Shown: positions 33,812-42,805, numbered from the stretch's first letter. The stretch: 64,000 nucleotides of DNA from Chitinolyticbacter meiyuanensis (GCF_008033135.1 NZ_CP041335.1:4159925-4223924), one strand, 5' to 3'. The notes: generated by a model from the sequence alone, not told the origin. Translations and numbers: made by a program.

Positions 33812-34264
33812 ATGGCCTACTGGCTGATGAAATCCGAACCCGACGATGTCAGCATCGACGACTTGGCCCGCATGGGCAGCGTCGGCTGGTATGGCGTGCG
33901 CAACTACCAGGCACGCAATTTCATGCGCGACGAGATGCAGCTGGGCGACGGCGTGCTGTTCTACCACTCCAGTTGCCCCGAGCCCGGCATCGCCGGCTTG
34001 GCCGAGGTCAGCCGGCTCGCCTATCCCGACCCCACTCAGTTTGATCCCGAATCCAAGTACTTCGATGCGAAGTCGACAGCCGAAGCCCCGCGCTGGCAAC
34101 AGGTGGATGTACGTTTCATCGCCAAGACGCCCTTGCTGTCGCTCGACGCAATGCGGCAACACCCGCAGCTTGCCGGCATGCGCGTGCTGCAGCGGGGCAA
34201 TCGGTTGTCGATCACGCCAGTGACATCGACCGAGTGGGATTTCCTGCAGCAGCTGCTGCGCTGA
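33812..34264 (+). CDS. EVE-domain protein
   Basis: 150 residues, the whole protein being one EVE (PUA/YTH-like) domain: YWLMKSEPDDVSIDDLAR, WYGVRNYQARNFMRDEMQLGDGVLFYHS, PGIAGLAEVSRLAYPD and PRWQQVDVRF. These folds bind modified bases such as methylated nucleotides in RNA or DNA. In proteobacteria stand-alone EVE genes often neighbour 6S RNA or folate genes, which are not seen here. Preceded by the inverted-repeat element. Confidence 0.9.
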   Translation: MAYWLMKSEPDDVSIDDLARMGSVGWYGVRNYQARNFMRDEMQLGDGVLFYHSSCPEPGIAGLAEVSRLAYPDPTQFDPESKYFDAKSTAEAPRWQQVDVRFIAKTPLLSLDAMRQHPQLAGMRVLQRGNRLSITPVTSTEWDFLQQLLR

Positions 34265-34334
34265 CCCCGGTTTCGCAGCGCATGCGGCAAATGCCGCTTG
34301 GCGGCGCCAGTCGGCGCCGTTATTCTGGCTGGCT

Positions 34335-35312
34335 ATGAAAAAGCCACCTTTCAGTCTCGATGGCTTCCTGCTGGCGATGCTCGCCGCCGTGGCATTGGCG
34401 CTGGTGTGGCCCGGCATCGGCACCAGCAACGGCCCGCTGCACCTGGGCGTCATCACCACCTGGGGGGTGGCGCTGGTGTTTTTCCTGCACGGCGCGGCAC
34501 TGTCACCACAGAGCCTGAAGGCCGGCGTGACCAACTGGCGGCTGCATCTGTTCGTGCAGACGAGCACCTATCTGCTGTTCCCGCTGCTCGGCGGACTGCT
34601 GGTCTGGGCCGGGCATGGCCACATCCCGGCCGACGTGTTGCTCGGCGTGTTCTTCCTGTGCGCGCTGCCATCGACCATTTCGTCGTCGGTCGCGATGACA
34701 ACCATGGGCAAGGGCAACGTCGCTGGCGCCGTGTTCAATGCGTCGCTCTCCAGCCTGATCGGCATGGTGGCAACACCGCTGCTGATCGGGCTGATGATCA
34801 GCACCAGCGGCCACGCCATGCCACTCGGCGAGGCCATTCGCGATATCGCCCTGCAGCTGTTGCTGCCGTTCACGCTGGGCCAGGCACTGCGGCCGTGGCT
34901 AGGCGGCTGGCTGGCGCGGCACAAGCCGGTGGTCAACAAGGTGGACCGAGCCGTCATCGTGCTGATCGTCTACACCTCGTTCTGCGACTCGACCGCTGCC
35001 GGGCTGTGGCACGACTACGCCTGGTGGATGCTCGCCAGCATCCTCGGTGTGGCCGCGCTGCTGCTTGCCAGTGTGCTTGGCATCACCATTGCAGCCAGCC
35101 GGGCGCTGGGCTTTTCGCGTGCCGACGAGGTAGCTGCCGTATTCTGCGGCTCGAAGAAGAGCCTGGCGGCCGGTATCCCGATGGCGCGGCTGCTGTTCGC
35201 CGGCCACCCCGCGCTGGGTCTGATCGTGCTGCCGGTGATGTGCTACCACCAGTTGCAGCTGCTGGTCTGCACCGTGCTGGCGCGGCGCTACGCGGCGAGG
35301 GCAGAACCATGA
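34335..35312 (+). CDS. Bile acid:sodium symporter-family (YfeH-like) transporter
   Basis: 325 residues with about nine or ten helices. Recognisable BASS/SBF features: GVALVFFLHGAALSPQSLKAG, LCALPSTISSSVAMTTMGKGNVAGAVFNA, and FCGSKKSLAAGIPMARLLF near 270. This is the prokaryotic YfeH/PF13593 subgroup of unknown substrate. Its stop overlaps the next permease start (ATGA), so the two are coupled. Confidence 0.88.
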   Translation: MKKPPFSLDGFLLAMLAAVALALVWPGIGTSNGPLHLGVITTWGVALVFFLHGAALSPQSLKAGVTNWRLHLFVQTSTYLLFPLLGGLLVWAGHGHIPADVLLGVFFLCALPSTISSSVAMTTMGKGNVAGAVFNASLSSLIGMVATPLLIGLMISTSGHAMPLGEAIRDIALQLLLPFTLGQALRPWLGGWLARHKPVVNKVDRAVIVLIVYTSFCDSTAAGLWHDYAWWMLASILGVAALLLASVLGITIAASRALGFSRADEVAAVFCGSKKSLAAGIPMARLLFAGHPALGLIVLPVMCYHQLQLLVCTVLARRYAARAEP

Positions 35313-36124
35313 GCGCCAGCTGGCTGCCGGCGCTGCTGGCCTGCCTCGGCGTTGGTGTGGTCGCCGGCTTTCTAGCGGGCCTGCTGGGCGTGGGGGGCGG
35401 GCTGGTCATCGTACCGGCGCTGTTGGCGGTGTTCCACTTGCTCGACATGCCGGGCGCCCACGCGCAGCACCTGGCACTCGGCACCTCGCTCGCCACCATC
35501 GTGGTCACGTCGATTTCCAGCCTGCGTGCCCACCATGCACGCGGCGCGGTGCGCTGGCCACTGTGGCGCGCCATCGCGCCGGGCATCGTGATCGGCACCT
35601 TTGCCGGTGCGCAGCTCGCCGGCCTCGTTAGCGGCCGTTTGCTGCAATGGGTGTTCGTGGGCTTTGCCTACGCCGTGGCAGCGCAGATGCTGGCCGGCCG
35701 CCAGCCTGCGCCACACCGCCAGTTGCCCGGCAAGGCGGCCATCAGTGGCTGGGGCATCTTCATCGGTGCGGTATCGAGCTGGGTGGGCATCGGCGGCGGC
35801 TCGCTGTCGGTGCCATTCATGACCTGGCACAACGTGCCAGTGAAGGAGGCGATCGGCACCTCCGCCGCCATCGGCCTGCCGATCGCACTGGCCGGCGCAA
35901 TCGGTTTCATCGTCAGCGGCTGGCCGGTAGCCGGCCTGCCGGCCGGCAGCGTCGGTTTCGTCTACCTGCCGGCGCTCGCTGGCATCGCATTGGCGAGCTT
36001 TCCGCTCGCCAAGCTCGGTGCCGCGGCGGCGCACCGGCTACCGGTCGCGGTGCTCAAGCAGGTGTTCGCCGGCCTGCTGATCGTGCTGGCCACGCGCATG
36101 GCGTGTCAGCTGATACAGGGATGA
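35309..36124 (+). CDS. TauE/SafE-family permease (third of three)
   Basis: 271 residues, eight helices. Signature GFLAGLLGVGGGLVIVPALLA at the N-terminus and GAVSSWVGIGGGSLSVPFMTWH in the second half, with LGTSLATIVVTSISSLRAHH. Among the three permeases of this family in 7 kb, this has the most canonical GxGGG motifs. Coupled to the BASS-type transporter upstream. Confidence 0.9.
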   Translation: MSASWLPALLACLGVGVVAGFLAGLLGVGGGLVIVPALLAVFHLLDMPGAHAQHLALGTSLATIVVTSISSLRAHHARGAVRWPLWRAIAPGIVIGTFAGAQLAGLVSGRLLQWVFVGFAYAVAAQMLAGRQPAPHRQLPGKAAISGWGIFIGAVSSWVGIGGGSLSVPFMTWHNVPVKEAIGTSAAIGLPIALAGAIGFIVSGWPVAGLPAGSVGFVYLPALAGIALASFPLAKLGAAAAHRLPVAVLKQVFAGLLIVLATRMACQLIQG

Positions 36125-36185
36125 CAGAAACGCTAGCTCGCGGGCGCACTCACCCCCAGCACCAAACAAGCCGCCTCTCCCAGGG

Positions 36186-36659
36186 TTAAGACCGCGAGCA
36201 ATGAAGCGCATGCAACACACTGGTCGCATGCTGCCCCCAGTGCGTGCGGAACGCGTTCCGCCATTCCCACGCGGCGGCGGCCCGGTTTCCCTTGCGATAC
36301 AGCGCCAACCCGCCCTTCATATCCCGCCAGATATCCGCCAAGTCGTCAGCCACATCCCCGAGGCCCAACGTCAAATCCGTGAGGTCGGCCGGATCAAGGC
36401 AAACGCCGTAATAGTCGAGCGGGAGCATGCCGAAGCGCTGGTGGATCGCAGCCCAATGCTCATGGGGAATATCCGCAGCGCACTCCTCATCGAAGAGATC
36501 TGGAAGATCCAGCGCAAGGCGATACAGCTGCGAAACCAGCCTGAGCGCAGTGTCGACCTCTTCGTCCAATGGCCCCGGAGGTGCCTCGGCCCAGGCACAG
36601 AAGGCTGCCGCCTCGCGTGCGAAGTCATCGAGTTGCGGTATTCCCGCCACCAATGTCAC
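36186..36659 (-). CDS. DUF5063-like protein
   Basis: 157 residues from GTG 36659, whose first bases overlap the yicC stop. Mostly helical and acidic, Trp-rich near the C-terminus: FAREAAAFCAWAEAP, LVSQLYRLALDLPDLFDEE, DVADDLADIWRDMKGGLALY and AAAWEWRNAFRTHWGQHATSVLHAL. The LADIWRDMK and WEWRFxxxxHWGxHA features are those I associate with DUF5063. No function known. Translationally linked to yicC. Confidence 0.7.
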   Translation of the reverse strand: MTLVAGIPQLDDFAREAAAFCAWAEAPPGPLDEEVDTALRLVSQLYRLALDLPDLFDEECAADIPHEHWAAIHQRFGMLPLDYYGVCLDPADLTDLTLGLGDVADDLADIWRDMKGGLALYRKGNRAAAAWEWRNAFRTHWGQHATSVLHALHCSRS

Positions 36660-37522
36660 TCAATGTTCTGGATCTGCTCGCGCATCTGCTCGATCAGCAC
36701 CTTGAGCTCGATCGACGCGCGGCTGGTCTCGACCGATACCGACTTGGAACCCAGCGTATTGGCCTCGCGATTGAGCTCCTGCATCAGGAAGTCGAGCTTC
36801 TTGCCGACATTGCCACCCTTCTCGAGGATGCGGCGGATTTCCGAGAAGTGCGCGCCCAGCCGCGACAATTCCTCGTCCACATCGATCTTCTGCGCGAACA
36901 CCACGATCTCCTGGCGCACGCGGTCATCGTCGCCGCTGCCGAGCGCCTCGAGGAAGCGCGCCTTCAACTTAGCCTCGTACTCGATGACCAGTTGCGGCAC
37001 TCGCGGCTTCACATCGGCCACGATGGCCTCCATGCCGGCGATGCGCTCCAGCAGATGCGCCTTGAGCTTCTCGCCTTCGCGGTTGCGGCTGGCAGCCAGT
37101 TCGGCCAGTGCCTCGTCGAGTAGCGCCTGTAGGGCCTCGCCCAGCGCCTCGCTGCTGGCGGTGGCTTGTGTCAGCACACCCGGCCAGCGCAGCAGCTCAC
37201 CCAGCCGCAGCTCACCGCCAGCCGGCACCAGCGCGCTCGCCTCGCGGGACACTTCCACCAGTTGCTGCAGCAGCGCACGGTTGAGTACCAGCGCAGCGGC
37301 ACCGGCAGCCTGGGCATTGAAGCCGATGCGGCATTCGATCTTGCCGCGTGCCATCTTGGCGGCGATGCGTTCACGCACCACCCCCTCGAAGCTGCGCAAC
37401 TCTTCGGGTGCGCGCACCGTCAGGTCTAGATACCGGTGGTTGACGGCACGCAACTCCAGGCTGAGCGTGCCTTCGGCCAGTTCGCGTTGTACGGCGGCAA
37501 AGCCGGTCATGCTGAATATCAT
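36656..37522 (-). CDS. yicC: YicC-family endoribonuclease
   Basis: 288 residues. N-terminal MIFSMTGFAAVQ, EGTLSLELRAVNHRYLDLTVRAPEELR, and a C-terminal DUF1732 segment with VDEELSRLGAHFSEIRRILEKGG and KLDFLMQELNREANTLGSKS. YicC is a metal-dependent ribonuclease that influences sRNA (RyhB) turnover in E. coli. Length is normal. It forms a unit with the downstream DUF5063-like gene and is divergent from a Ser/Thr kinase gene. Confidence 0.94.
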   Translation of the reverse strand: MIFSMTGFAAVQRELAEGTLSLELRAVNHRYLDLTVRAPEELRSFEGVVRERIAAKMARGKIECRIGFNAQAAGAAALVLNRALLQQLVEVSREASALVPAGGELRLGELLRWPGVLTQATASSEALGEALQALLDEALAELAASRNREGEKLKAHLLERIAGMEAIVADVKPRVPQLVIEYEAKLKARFLEALGSGDDDRVRQEIVVFAQKIDVDEELSRLGAHFSEIRRILEKGGNVGKKLDFLMQELNREANTLGSKSVSVETSRASIELKVLIEQMREQIQNIE

Positions 37523-37638
37523 GTTTTCTCCTCGCTACCTGCGCCTTGAATCCGCGACACCTGGTCAGGCACCCGCTTTACATTTGTACGGCGCTGTACC
37601 CACAATGGGCTTCAAAGCGGTCCAGTATAACAACCCCG

Positions 37639-38607
37639 ATGGCCTCCCCCAGCAACCAGCCTCTCGCACGCGGCTATCAGCTGCAGAACTACACGATCGC
37701 CAAGCTGCTGTCTGCCGGCGGCTTTTCCATTGTCTATCTCGCCCACGACGAGAACGACTACCCGGTCGCGATCAAGGAATACCTGCCCAACTCGCTGGTA
37801 CTACGCCAGGAAGGCTCGCAGGTGATGGCCAGCAGCGACGAGAATCTCGCGCTGTTCCGTCACGGCCTCAAGTGCTTCTTCGAGGAAGGCAAGACGCTGG
37901 CACACATCCAGCACCCGAACATCGTGCGCGTGATCAATTTTTTCCGCGCCAACGATACCGTCTACATGGTGATGGAGTACGAACGCGGCCGCACGCTGCA
38001 AAAGGAAATCCAGCTCAAGCATGCACGTGAAGGCGTGGATGAGAAGCTGATCCGCCACGTGTTCTACCACCTGTTGAATGGCCTGCGCGAAGTGCACCTG
38101 AACAAGCTGCTGCACCTCGACATCAAGCCCGCCAACATCTACATCCGTCGCGATGGCTCGCCAGTGCTGCTCGATTTCGGCTCGGCCCGCCAGACATTGA
38201 CCAGCGAACACTCGCGACTCACCCCGATGTATACGCCCGGCTTTGCTGCGCCCGAGCAGTACCAGAAGAAGGATCCGCACGGCCCGTGGACCGACATCTA
38301 CGGTGTCGGCGCCTCGATGTACGCCTGCCTGGCCGGCACCGCGCCGCCACCGGCGGACCAGCGGCAGAAGGAAGACAAGCTGCCCGATGTGGCCGAGCGC
38401 TGGGGCGATCGCTATTCGCCCGAGCTCCTTGCGCTGATCCAGCAATGCCTCGCACTCGATCCCGAGCAACGGCCGCAAAGCGTGCACCAATTGCAGAAGC
38501 AGTTGCTGGAGCCTGCCTCCGCGCCGCGCCGCCGCGGCGGGCTGATCCGCACGCTGCGCCGCTCCTGGCTCAACTTCACCGCCAAACCGTCGCGAGTGAG
38601 CGAATGA
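37639..38607 (+). CDS. Hanks-type Ser/Thr protein kinase (cytosolic)
   Basis: 322 residues from ATG 37639. Kinase motifs in order: glycine loop LLSAGGFSIVYLAHDE, Lys in VAIKEYLP (about 45), Glu of helix C in FFEEGKTLAHIQHPNIV, catalytic loop LLHLDIKPANIYI (HLD, so a non-RD type), DFG in VLLDFGSAR, and APE-like PGFAAPEQY. The tail (290-322) is strongly basic with no membrane helix. Its stop overlaps the start of a PP2C phosphatase, giving a kinase-phosphatase pair. No type VI secretion genes are nearby. Confidence 0.9.
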   Translation: MASPSNQPLARGYQLQNYTIAKLLSAGGFSIVYLAHDENDYPVAIKEYLPNSLVLRQEGSQVMASSDENLALFRHGLKCFFEEGKTLAHIQHPNIVRVINFFRANDTVYMVMEYERGRTLQKEIQLKHAREGVDEKLIRHVFYHLLNGLREVHLNKLLHLDIKPANIYIRRDGSPVLLDFGSARQTLTSEHSRLTPMYTPGFAAPEQYQKKDPHGPWTDIYGVGASMYACLAGTAPPPADQRQKEDKLPDVAERWGDRYSPELLALIQQCLALDPEQRPQSVHQLQKQLLEPASAPRRRGGLIRTLRRSWLNFTAKPSRVSE

Positions 38608-39512
38608 AATTCACCATCTACCAGGAGACCCGCCAGGGCGGGCGCAAGTACAACCAGGACCGCATGGGCTACTCGTACAGCCGCGATGCGTTACTCCTGG
38701 TCATTGCCGACGGCATGGGCGGCCACCTGCATGGCGAGGTCGCCGCGCAGATCGCGGTCGAACTCTTGACCGACCAGTTCCAGAAGAAGGCCGATCCGGC
38801 GCTTGCCAACCCCTCGCAATTTCTTGCCGATGCGCTGCAGCGCTGCCACGAGGCGATCTACCACTACGCAGCCAATCACCAGATGATCGAAGTGCCACGC
38901 ACCACCTGCGTGGCTTGCGTGGTGCAGGACGGCATTGCCTACTGGGCGCATGTCGGCGACTCGCGGCTCTACCTGCTGCGTGACCGTCGGGTCTTCGCCC
39001 AGACGCGTGATCATTCCAAGGTGCGCAAGCTCGTCGAATCGGGCGCCATCACCGAGGAAGAAGCGCGCACCCACGCCGAGAAGAACAAGATCTACTCCTG
39101 CCTGGGCGGTTCCTATCCGCCCGAGATCGAGCTTGGCGGCAAGATCGCGCTGGCCGACGGCGATTCGCTGTTGCTGTGCACCGACGGTTTCTGGGGATCG
39201 CTGCCCGATGACGAGCTCACCCATTTCATGGGTGCCTTCCCGGTACTGTTCGCCATCCCACAGCTGATGGACCGCGCCGAGCTGCGTGGGGGCAAGTTCA
39301 GCGACAACCTCACCGCACTCGCCATCAACTGGCATGAGGAAGACGACGGCCCGAACGAGGATGCCTTCGTCTCCACGCAGAAGCTCGACCAGAACACCAT
39401 CGCCACCCGGGTGGACCCGATCGATGCCAAGCGCGGCGGCGAGGTCACCGAGGACGACATCGAGCGCGCCATCGCCGAGATCCAGGCCGCCATCGCCAAG
39501 TACTCCAAGTAG
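38604..39512 (+). CDS. PP2C-family Ser/Thr phosphatase
   Basis: 302 residues, translationally coupled to the kinase. Metal-binding motifs of PP2C: QDRMG near 20, IADGMGGHLHGEVAA near 35, WAHVGDSRLYLLRD near 115, LLLCTDGFWGSL near 195 and SDNLTALAI near 235. An acidic C-terminal extension of about 60 residues (DDGPNEDAFVSTQKLD, VTEDDIERAIAEIQ) follows. It likely reverses the partner kinase. A small GC hairpin (39513-39529) without T-run follows the stop. Confidence 0.92.
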   Translation: MKFTIYQETRQGGRKYNQDRMGYSYSRDALLLVIADGMGGHLHGEVAAQIAVELLTDQFQKKADPALANPSQFLADALQRCHEAIYHYAANHQMIEVPRTTCVACVVQDGIAYWAHVGDSRLYLLRDRRVFAQTRDHSKVRKLVESGAITEEEARTHAEKNKIYSCLGGSYPPEIELGGKIALADGDSLLLCTDGFWGSLPDDELTHFMGAFPVLFAIPQLMDRAELRGGKFSDNLTALAINWHEEDDGPNEDAFVSTQKLDQNTIATRVDPIDAKRGGEVTEDDIERAIAEIQAAIAKYSK

Positions 39513-39592
39513 CGCCGGCCATACCGGCGGGCTTGCCTTCGCCGGATATCGCTCCCTATACCTCAGCAGGACTTTCCAACGGAGGGAACAGG

Positions 39593-40255
39593 ATGCGCAG
39601 ATTCGGTATCGCGGCACTCATCGCCATCGCAGGCAACCCAGTGTGGGCCAACGACAACGCCATCGGCGGCTCGATCAGCACGCTAGGCGCTGGCGTCGAA
39701 TACACCCGGCGGCTCGATGAACAGTTCAACCTGCGTGTCAACGCCAACGGCCTGAACTACAACCGCAGCGATACCATCGACGATATCCACTACGATGCGA
39801 AACTGCGCCTGCGCAATGCCGGCGTCCTCGCTGACTGGGTGGTGAACCGCTGGCTTCGGCTGTCTGCCGGCCTCTACTACAACGGCAACAAGGCCGATTT
39901 GAGCGGCAACCCCACCGATGGCAATTACACCTTCAACGGTGCCAGCTACCCTGCCGCCGCCGTCGGTGATCTCAGCGGCAAGGTCGACTTCAACACTTTC
40001 TCTCCCTATCTGGGCATCGGCTTCGGCAACCCGGTCGGCAGCGACAGCAACTGGACCTTCACCTTCGATGTCGGCGTACTGTTCCAGGGCTCACCCAAGG
40101 TCAGCCTGAACGCGCAATGCTCGCCACTGCTGTCCGCCGCCGACTGCCAGGTGCTGCAGGACAACGTCACCGCGGAAGAGGACGAAGTGCGCAAGGCCGC
40201 CGAGGACTACGAGTTCTGGCCAGTAGTGAAACTGGGCCTTCACTACGCGTTCTGA
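39593..40255 (+). CDS. Outer-membrane beta-barrel protein
   Basis: 220 residues; ATG 39593 follows GGAGGGAACAGG. Signal peptide MRRFGIAALIAIAGNPVWAND, then alternating aromatic strands (GAGVEYTRRLDEQFNLRVN, LRLSAGLYYNGNKADL, FSPYLGIGFGN, WTFTFDVGVLFQGSP) and a C-terminal Phe (VVKLGLHYAF), the outer-membrane insertion signal. One Cys pair (AQCSPLLSAADCQ) is in a loop. Probably an eight-stranded barrel; no specific function. It follows the kinase-phosphatase pair, but cotranscription is uncertain. Confidence 0.82.
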   Translation: MRRFGIAALIAIAGNPVWANDNAIGGSISTLGAGVEYTRRLDEQFNLRVNANGLNYNRSDTIDDIHYDAKLRLRNAGVLADWVVNRWLRLSAGLYYNGNKADLSGNPTDGNYTFNGASYPAAAVGDLSGKVDFNTFSPYLGIGFGNPVGSDSNWTFTFDVGVLFQGSPKVSLNAQCSPLLSAADCQVLQDNVTAEEDEVRKAAEDYEFWPVVKLGLHYAF

Positions 40256-40300
40256 CCGTCGCACCGGCATCGGCAGCGGCCATCCAGGCCGTCGCCGCGC

Positions 40301-40329
40301 TTTGCCAGGGGCAGGCCATGCGCTACAAT
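40301..40329 (+). promoter_or_regulatory. Putative promoter of rph
   Basis: TTTGCC (40301-40306), exactly 17 bases, then TACAAT (40324-40329). The -10 box matches five of six consensus bases; the -35 is weak. Start would be near 40336, leaving a leader of about 20 bases before ATG 40357. Confidence 0.55.
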
Positions 40330-40356
40330 TCTTTGATTTTTCTCGAAAAGAATCTC

Positions 40357-41073
40357 ATGCGCCCTTCGCAACGTCTGCCCCATCAGCTCCGTCCTGTCCG
40401 CATCACTCGCCGCTTCACCCGCCACGCCGAAGGTTCGGTGCTGATCGAGTTCGGCGAGACCCGCGTGATCTGCACCGCCAGCGTCGAGGAATCGGTGCCG
40501 CCGTTTCTCAAGGGCAAGGGCCAGGGCTGGGTAACCGCGGAGTACGGCATGCTGCCGCGCTCGACCGGCTCGCGGATGAAGCGCGAGGCGGCGCAGGGCA
40601 AGCAGAGCGGTCGCACCCAGGAAATCCAGCGACTGATCGGCCGCTCGCTGCGCGCCGTGGTCGATCTTGCCAAGCTCGGCGAGCGGCAGATTGTGATCGA
40701 CTGCGACGTGATCCAGGCCGATGGCGGCACCCGTACCGCCAGCATCACCGGCGCCTTCGTGGCGCTCACCGATGCGATCAATGGTCTGATCGCCACCGGC
40801 AAGCTCGCCGAGAACCCCATCCGCGAAGCTGTTGCTGCTGTCTCGGTCGGCATCTATGGCGAAACCCCGGTGCTCGATCTCGATTACCTTGAAGATTCCG
40901 TCTGCGAGACCGATATGAACGTGGTGATGACCGCCGGCGGCACCTTTATCGAGGTGCAGGGCACGGCCGAGGGCGTGCCGTTCTCCCGCCATGAGATGAA
41001 CGCGCTGCTCGATCTCGCTGATGCCGGTATCCGCGAACTGATCACAATGCAAAAAATGGCGCTCGACAGCTGA
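40357..41073 (+). CDS. rph: Ribonuclease PH
   Basis: 238 residues from ATG 40357. A phosphorolytic 3'-5' exoribonuclease that trims tRNA 3' ends. Motifs: MRPSQRLPHQLRPVRITRRF, EGSVLIEFGETRVICTASVEE, GWVTAEYGMLPRST, the phosphate-binding RTQEIQRLIGRSLRAVVDL, and DCDVIQADGGTRTASITGA. Complete and of normal length. In most betaproteobacteria rdgB and hemW follow closely; here an unrelated lower-GC gene lies between. Confidence 0.97.
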   Translation: MRPSQRLPHQLRPVRITRRFTRHAEGSVLIEFGETRVICTASVEESVPPFLKGKGQGWVTAEYGMLPRSTGSRMKREAAQGKQSGRTQEIQRLIGRSLRAVVDLAKLGERQIVIDCDVIQADGGTRTASITGAFVALTDAINGLIATGKLAENPIREAVAAVSVGIYGETPVLDLDYLEDSVCETDMNVVMTAGGTFIEVQGTAEGVPFSRHEMNALLDLADAGIRELITMQKMALDS

Positions 41074-41166
41074 ACTCTCTCAGGCAGATGGTGGCCGCGC
41101 CAGTAGCGCCGTCAGTCAACGATAGCTATACATGGAAGCATCATCTATCCCACGCGGATGTAAACC

Positions 41167-42693
41167 ATGTGGAAATTGCTCGTCAGCTCTGCTTCGCTTG
41201 CATTGCTTCTCTTTGGTTGCGGTGGCGGTTCGCCCAACCAAGCCGAATCAACCTCTGTGAGGTTTACCAGTAGCAGTGACGGCGTAACGCCATTCATTAA
41301 ACGCATAGGCGCGCAATTAGACGGAACGGGCGAACTTGCTAGCGTTTCATTTGAAATAGGCGCTCAGCCTGGAACCATCTCTCGCCCTGTACATGTCACA
41401 CTTCTGCGCAGCTTCCTAGTTCGACGCGGCTTCTTCGAACCGACGACCGGCCAGCTGACGATTCCGGTATTTGGCCTCTATGCTGGTGCCAGCAACTCCG
41501 TAAAGCTGACGTTCGCCTACGTCGACGGTAGCAGCTCAACCAGCGACATCGTGGTAGATACCGCCCCCTATCGAGATGCAAACGGCGTGTACGATCGGCC
41601 GCGCGTTTTAACCGCTCGTATCGCCACTACGCCGCTGGGCTTCGATTTCATGGTGCTCAAAAGTGGGCTGACCACACCTGTCATTGTTGATACCGACGGC
41701 CAAACACGCTGGATCGGAGCAATGCCTAGCGACCCATTCTCATCATCGTCGTCCGTTTTTCTTGGCAATCGATTTCTCGTCGGCAGTGGCAAACAGATAT
41801 ACGCTCTACACCTCGATGGTGGCATTGACCAAGTCAACCTGAAAGATCCCGTGGCACAAAACTTCCACCACGACGTCTCCCCGGGAAAGCACGGCCTCTT
41901 GTTTGAAATAGACGGCGAACGAAATGGGACTCGTATCGTTGAATCGCTGCTATATGAGGCAGACGAACAGGGCAACGTATTGAAGACATGGGATATGGGG
42001 CAGATCTTCACCGACGCGATCGTCGCCAGCGGCGGCGATCCCAGCAATTTTGTCCGAGATGGCGTCGACTGGTTCCATATGAACTCGGCAGTCTACGACC
42101 CACGTGATGACACGTTGCTGGTGTCGAGCCGTGAAAACTTCGTCGTGAAGCTGGACTACGAAACTGGGCAGCTCAAGTGGCTGTTGGGGGATCCAACCAA
42201 GCACTGGTTTGTCGACTACCCCGCACTGCAAGCGCTCGCATTGACGATCAATGGGCACCCGCCAATTGGCCAGCATGCACTGTCGATTTCCAACGACGGC
42301 CAACTGCTGATGTTCGACAACGGCCTTGCTAGCCAGAACCACCCTGCGGGTACCGCCGCCGGGGCGAACCGGAACACAAGTGCGCCAGCGATGTACCGGA
42401 TTGACGAGCAGACTCGAACTGCCACAGAAACATGGCGGTTCGAGTTTCCTGGAGGAATATCTTCACCGGTTTGTTCCAGCGTCTACCAGTTGCCCAACGA
42501 CTCAAAGCTGGTAACCTACTCGTCCGTCGGGTTCTCAGCTACCGACCCGACATCTTCATTTACTACCCGCTTGGTTGGTTTGACCATAAACGGCACGGTC
42601 GCCTTTGATTTTGAGTACTCAAATCCTAGGCGTAGCTGTCTGGCTGCTTGGAACGCTACACCTATCGCATTTGATGCACTGACATTAGACTGA
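41167..42693 (+). CDS. Arylsulfotransferase (ASST)-like lipoprotein
   Basis: 508 residues. Lipobox LLLFGC puts an acylated Cys near 18. The rest reads as a beta-propeller of the arylsulfotransferase family: PVIVDTDGQTRWIGAM, NFHHDVSPGKHGLLFEID, WFHMNSAVYDPRDDTLLVSSRENFVVKLDYETG, LKWLLGDPTKHW and GQHALSISNDGQLLMFDNG, where the two His-containing motifs match the expected catalytic region. Known ASSTs move sulfate between phenols in the periplasm; whether this one is active is unknown. Base composition is visibly lower in GC (31/60 for 41881-41940 versus 41/60 in rph) with different codon choice, suggesting transfer. It interrupts the usual rph-rdgB neighbourhood. Confidence 0.8.
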   Translation: MWKLLVSSASLALLLFGCGGGSPNQAESTSVRFTSSSDGVTPFIKRIGAQLDGTGELASVSFEIGAQPGTISRPVHVTLLRSFLVRRGFFEPTTGQLTIPVFGLYAGASNSVKLTFAYVDGSSSTSDIVVDTAPYRDANGVYDRPRVLTARIATTPLGFDFMVLKSGLTTPVIVDTDGQTRWIGAMPSDPFSSSSSVFLGNRFLVGSGKQIYALHLDGGIDQVNLKDPVAQNFHHDVSPGKHGLLFEIDGERNGTRIVESLLYEADEQGNVLKTWDMGQIFTDAIVASGGDPSNFVRDGVDWFHMNSAVYDPRDDTLLVSSRENFVVKLDYETGQLKWLLGDPTKHWFVDYPALQALALTINGHPPIGQHALSISNDGQLLMFDNGLASQNHPAGTAAGANRNTSAPAMYRIDEQTRTATETWRFEFPGGISSPVCSSVYQLPNDSKLVTYSSVGFSATDPTSSFTTRLVGLTINGTVAFDFEYSNPRRSCLAAWNATPIAFDALTLD

Positions 42694-42723
42694 TTTTCAT
42701 CCACTAATACCAAGCCTGTCAGT

Positions 42724-42753
42724 TTGACCCAATCGCAAGCGCGAGAGGACAAT
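42724..42753 (+). promoter_or_regulatory. Putative promoter of the dusA unit
   Basis: TTGACC (42724-42729, five of six), 18-base spacer, GACAAT (42748-42753, four of six). It lies between the arylsulfotransferase stop and the dusA start, so the downstream genes need not depend on transcription from rph. Confidence 0.5.
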
Positions 42754-42805
42754 CGCTTTTTATGCCATATGGTGCGCCGCCGCGGACAGCGCAATCTTCG
42801 CCAAA

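Noticed and set aside
33547..34044. 165-residue plus-strand open frame across the inverted repeat
   Set aside because: It runs into the EVE-domain gene in another frame and has no family features or ribosome binding site.
37639..39512. Type VI secretion regulatory kinase/phosphatase (PpkA/PppA)
   Set aside because: No type VI structural genes nearby, and the kinase lacks a membrane helix and FHA or VWA domain.
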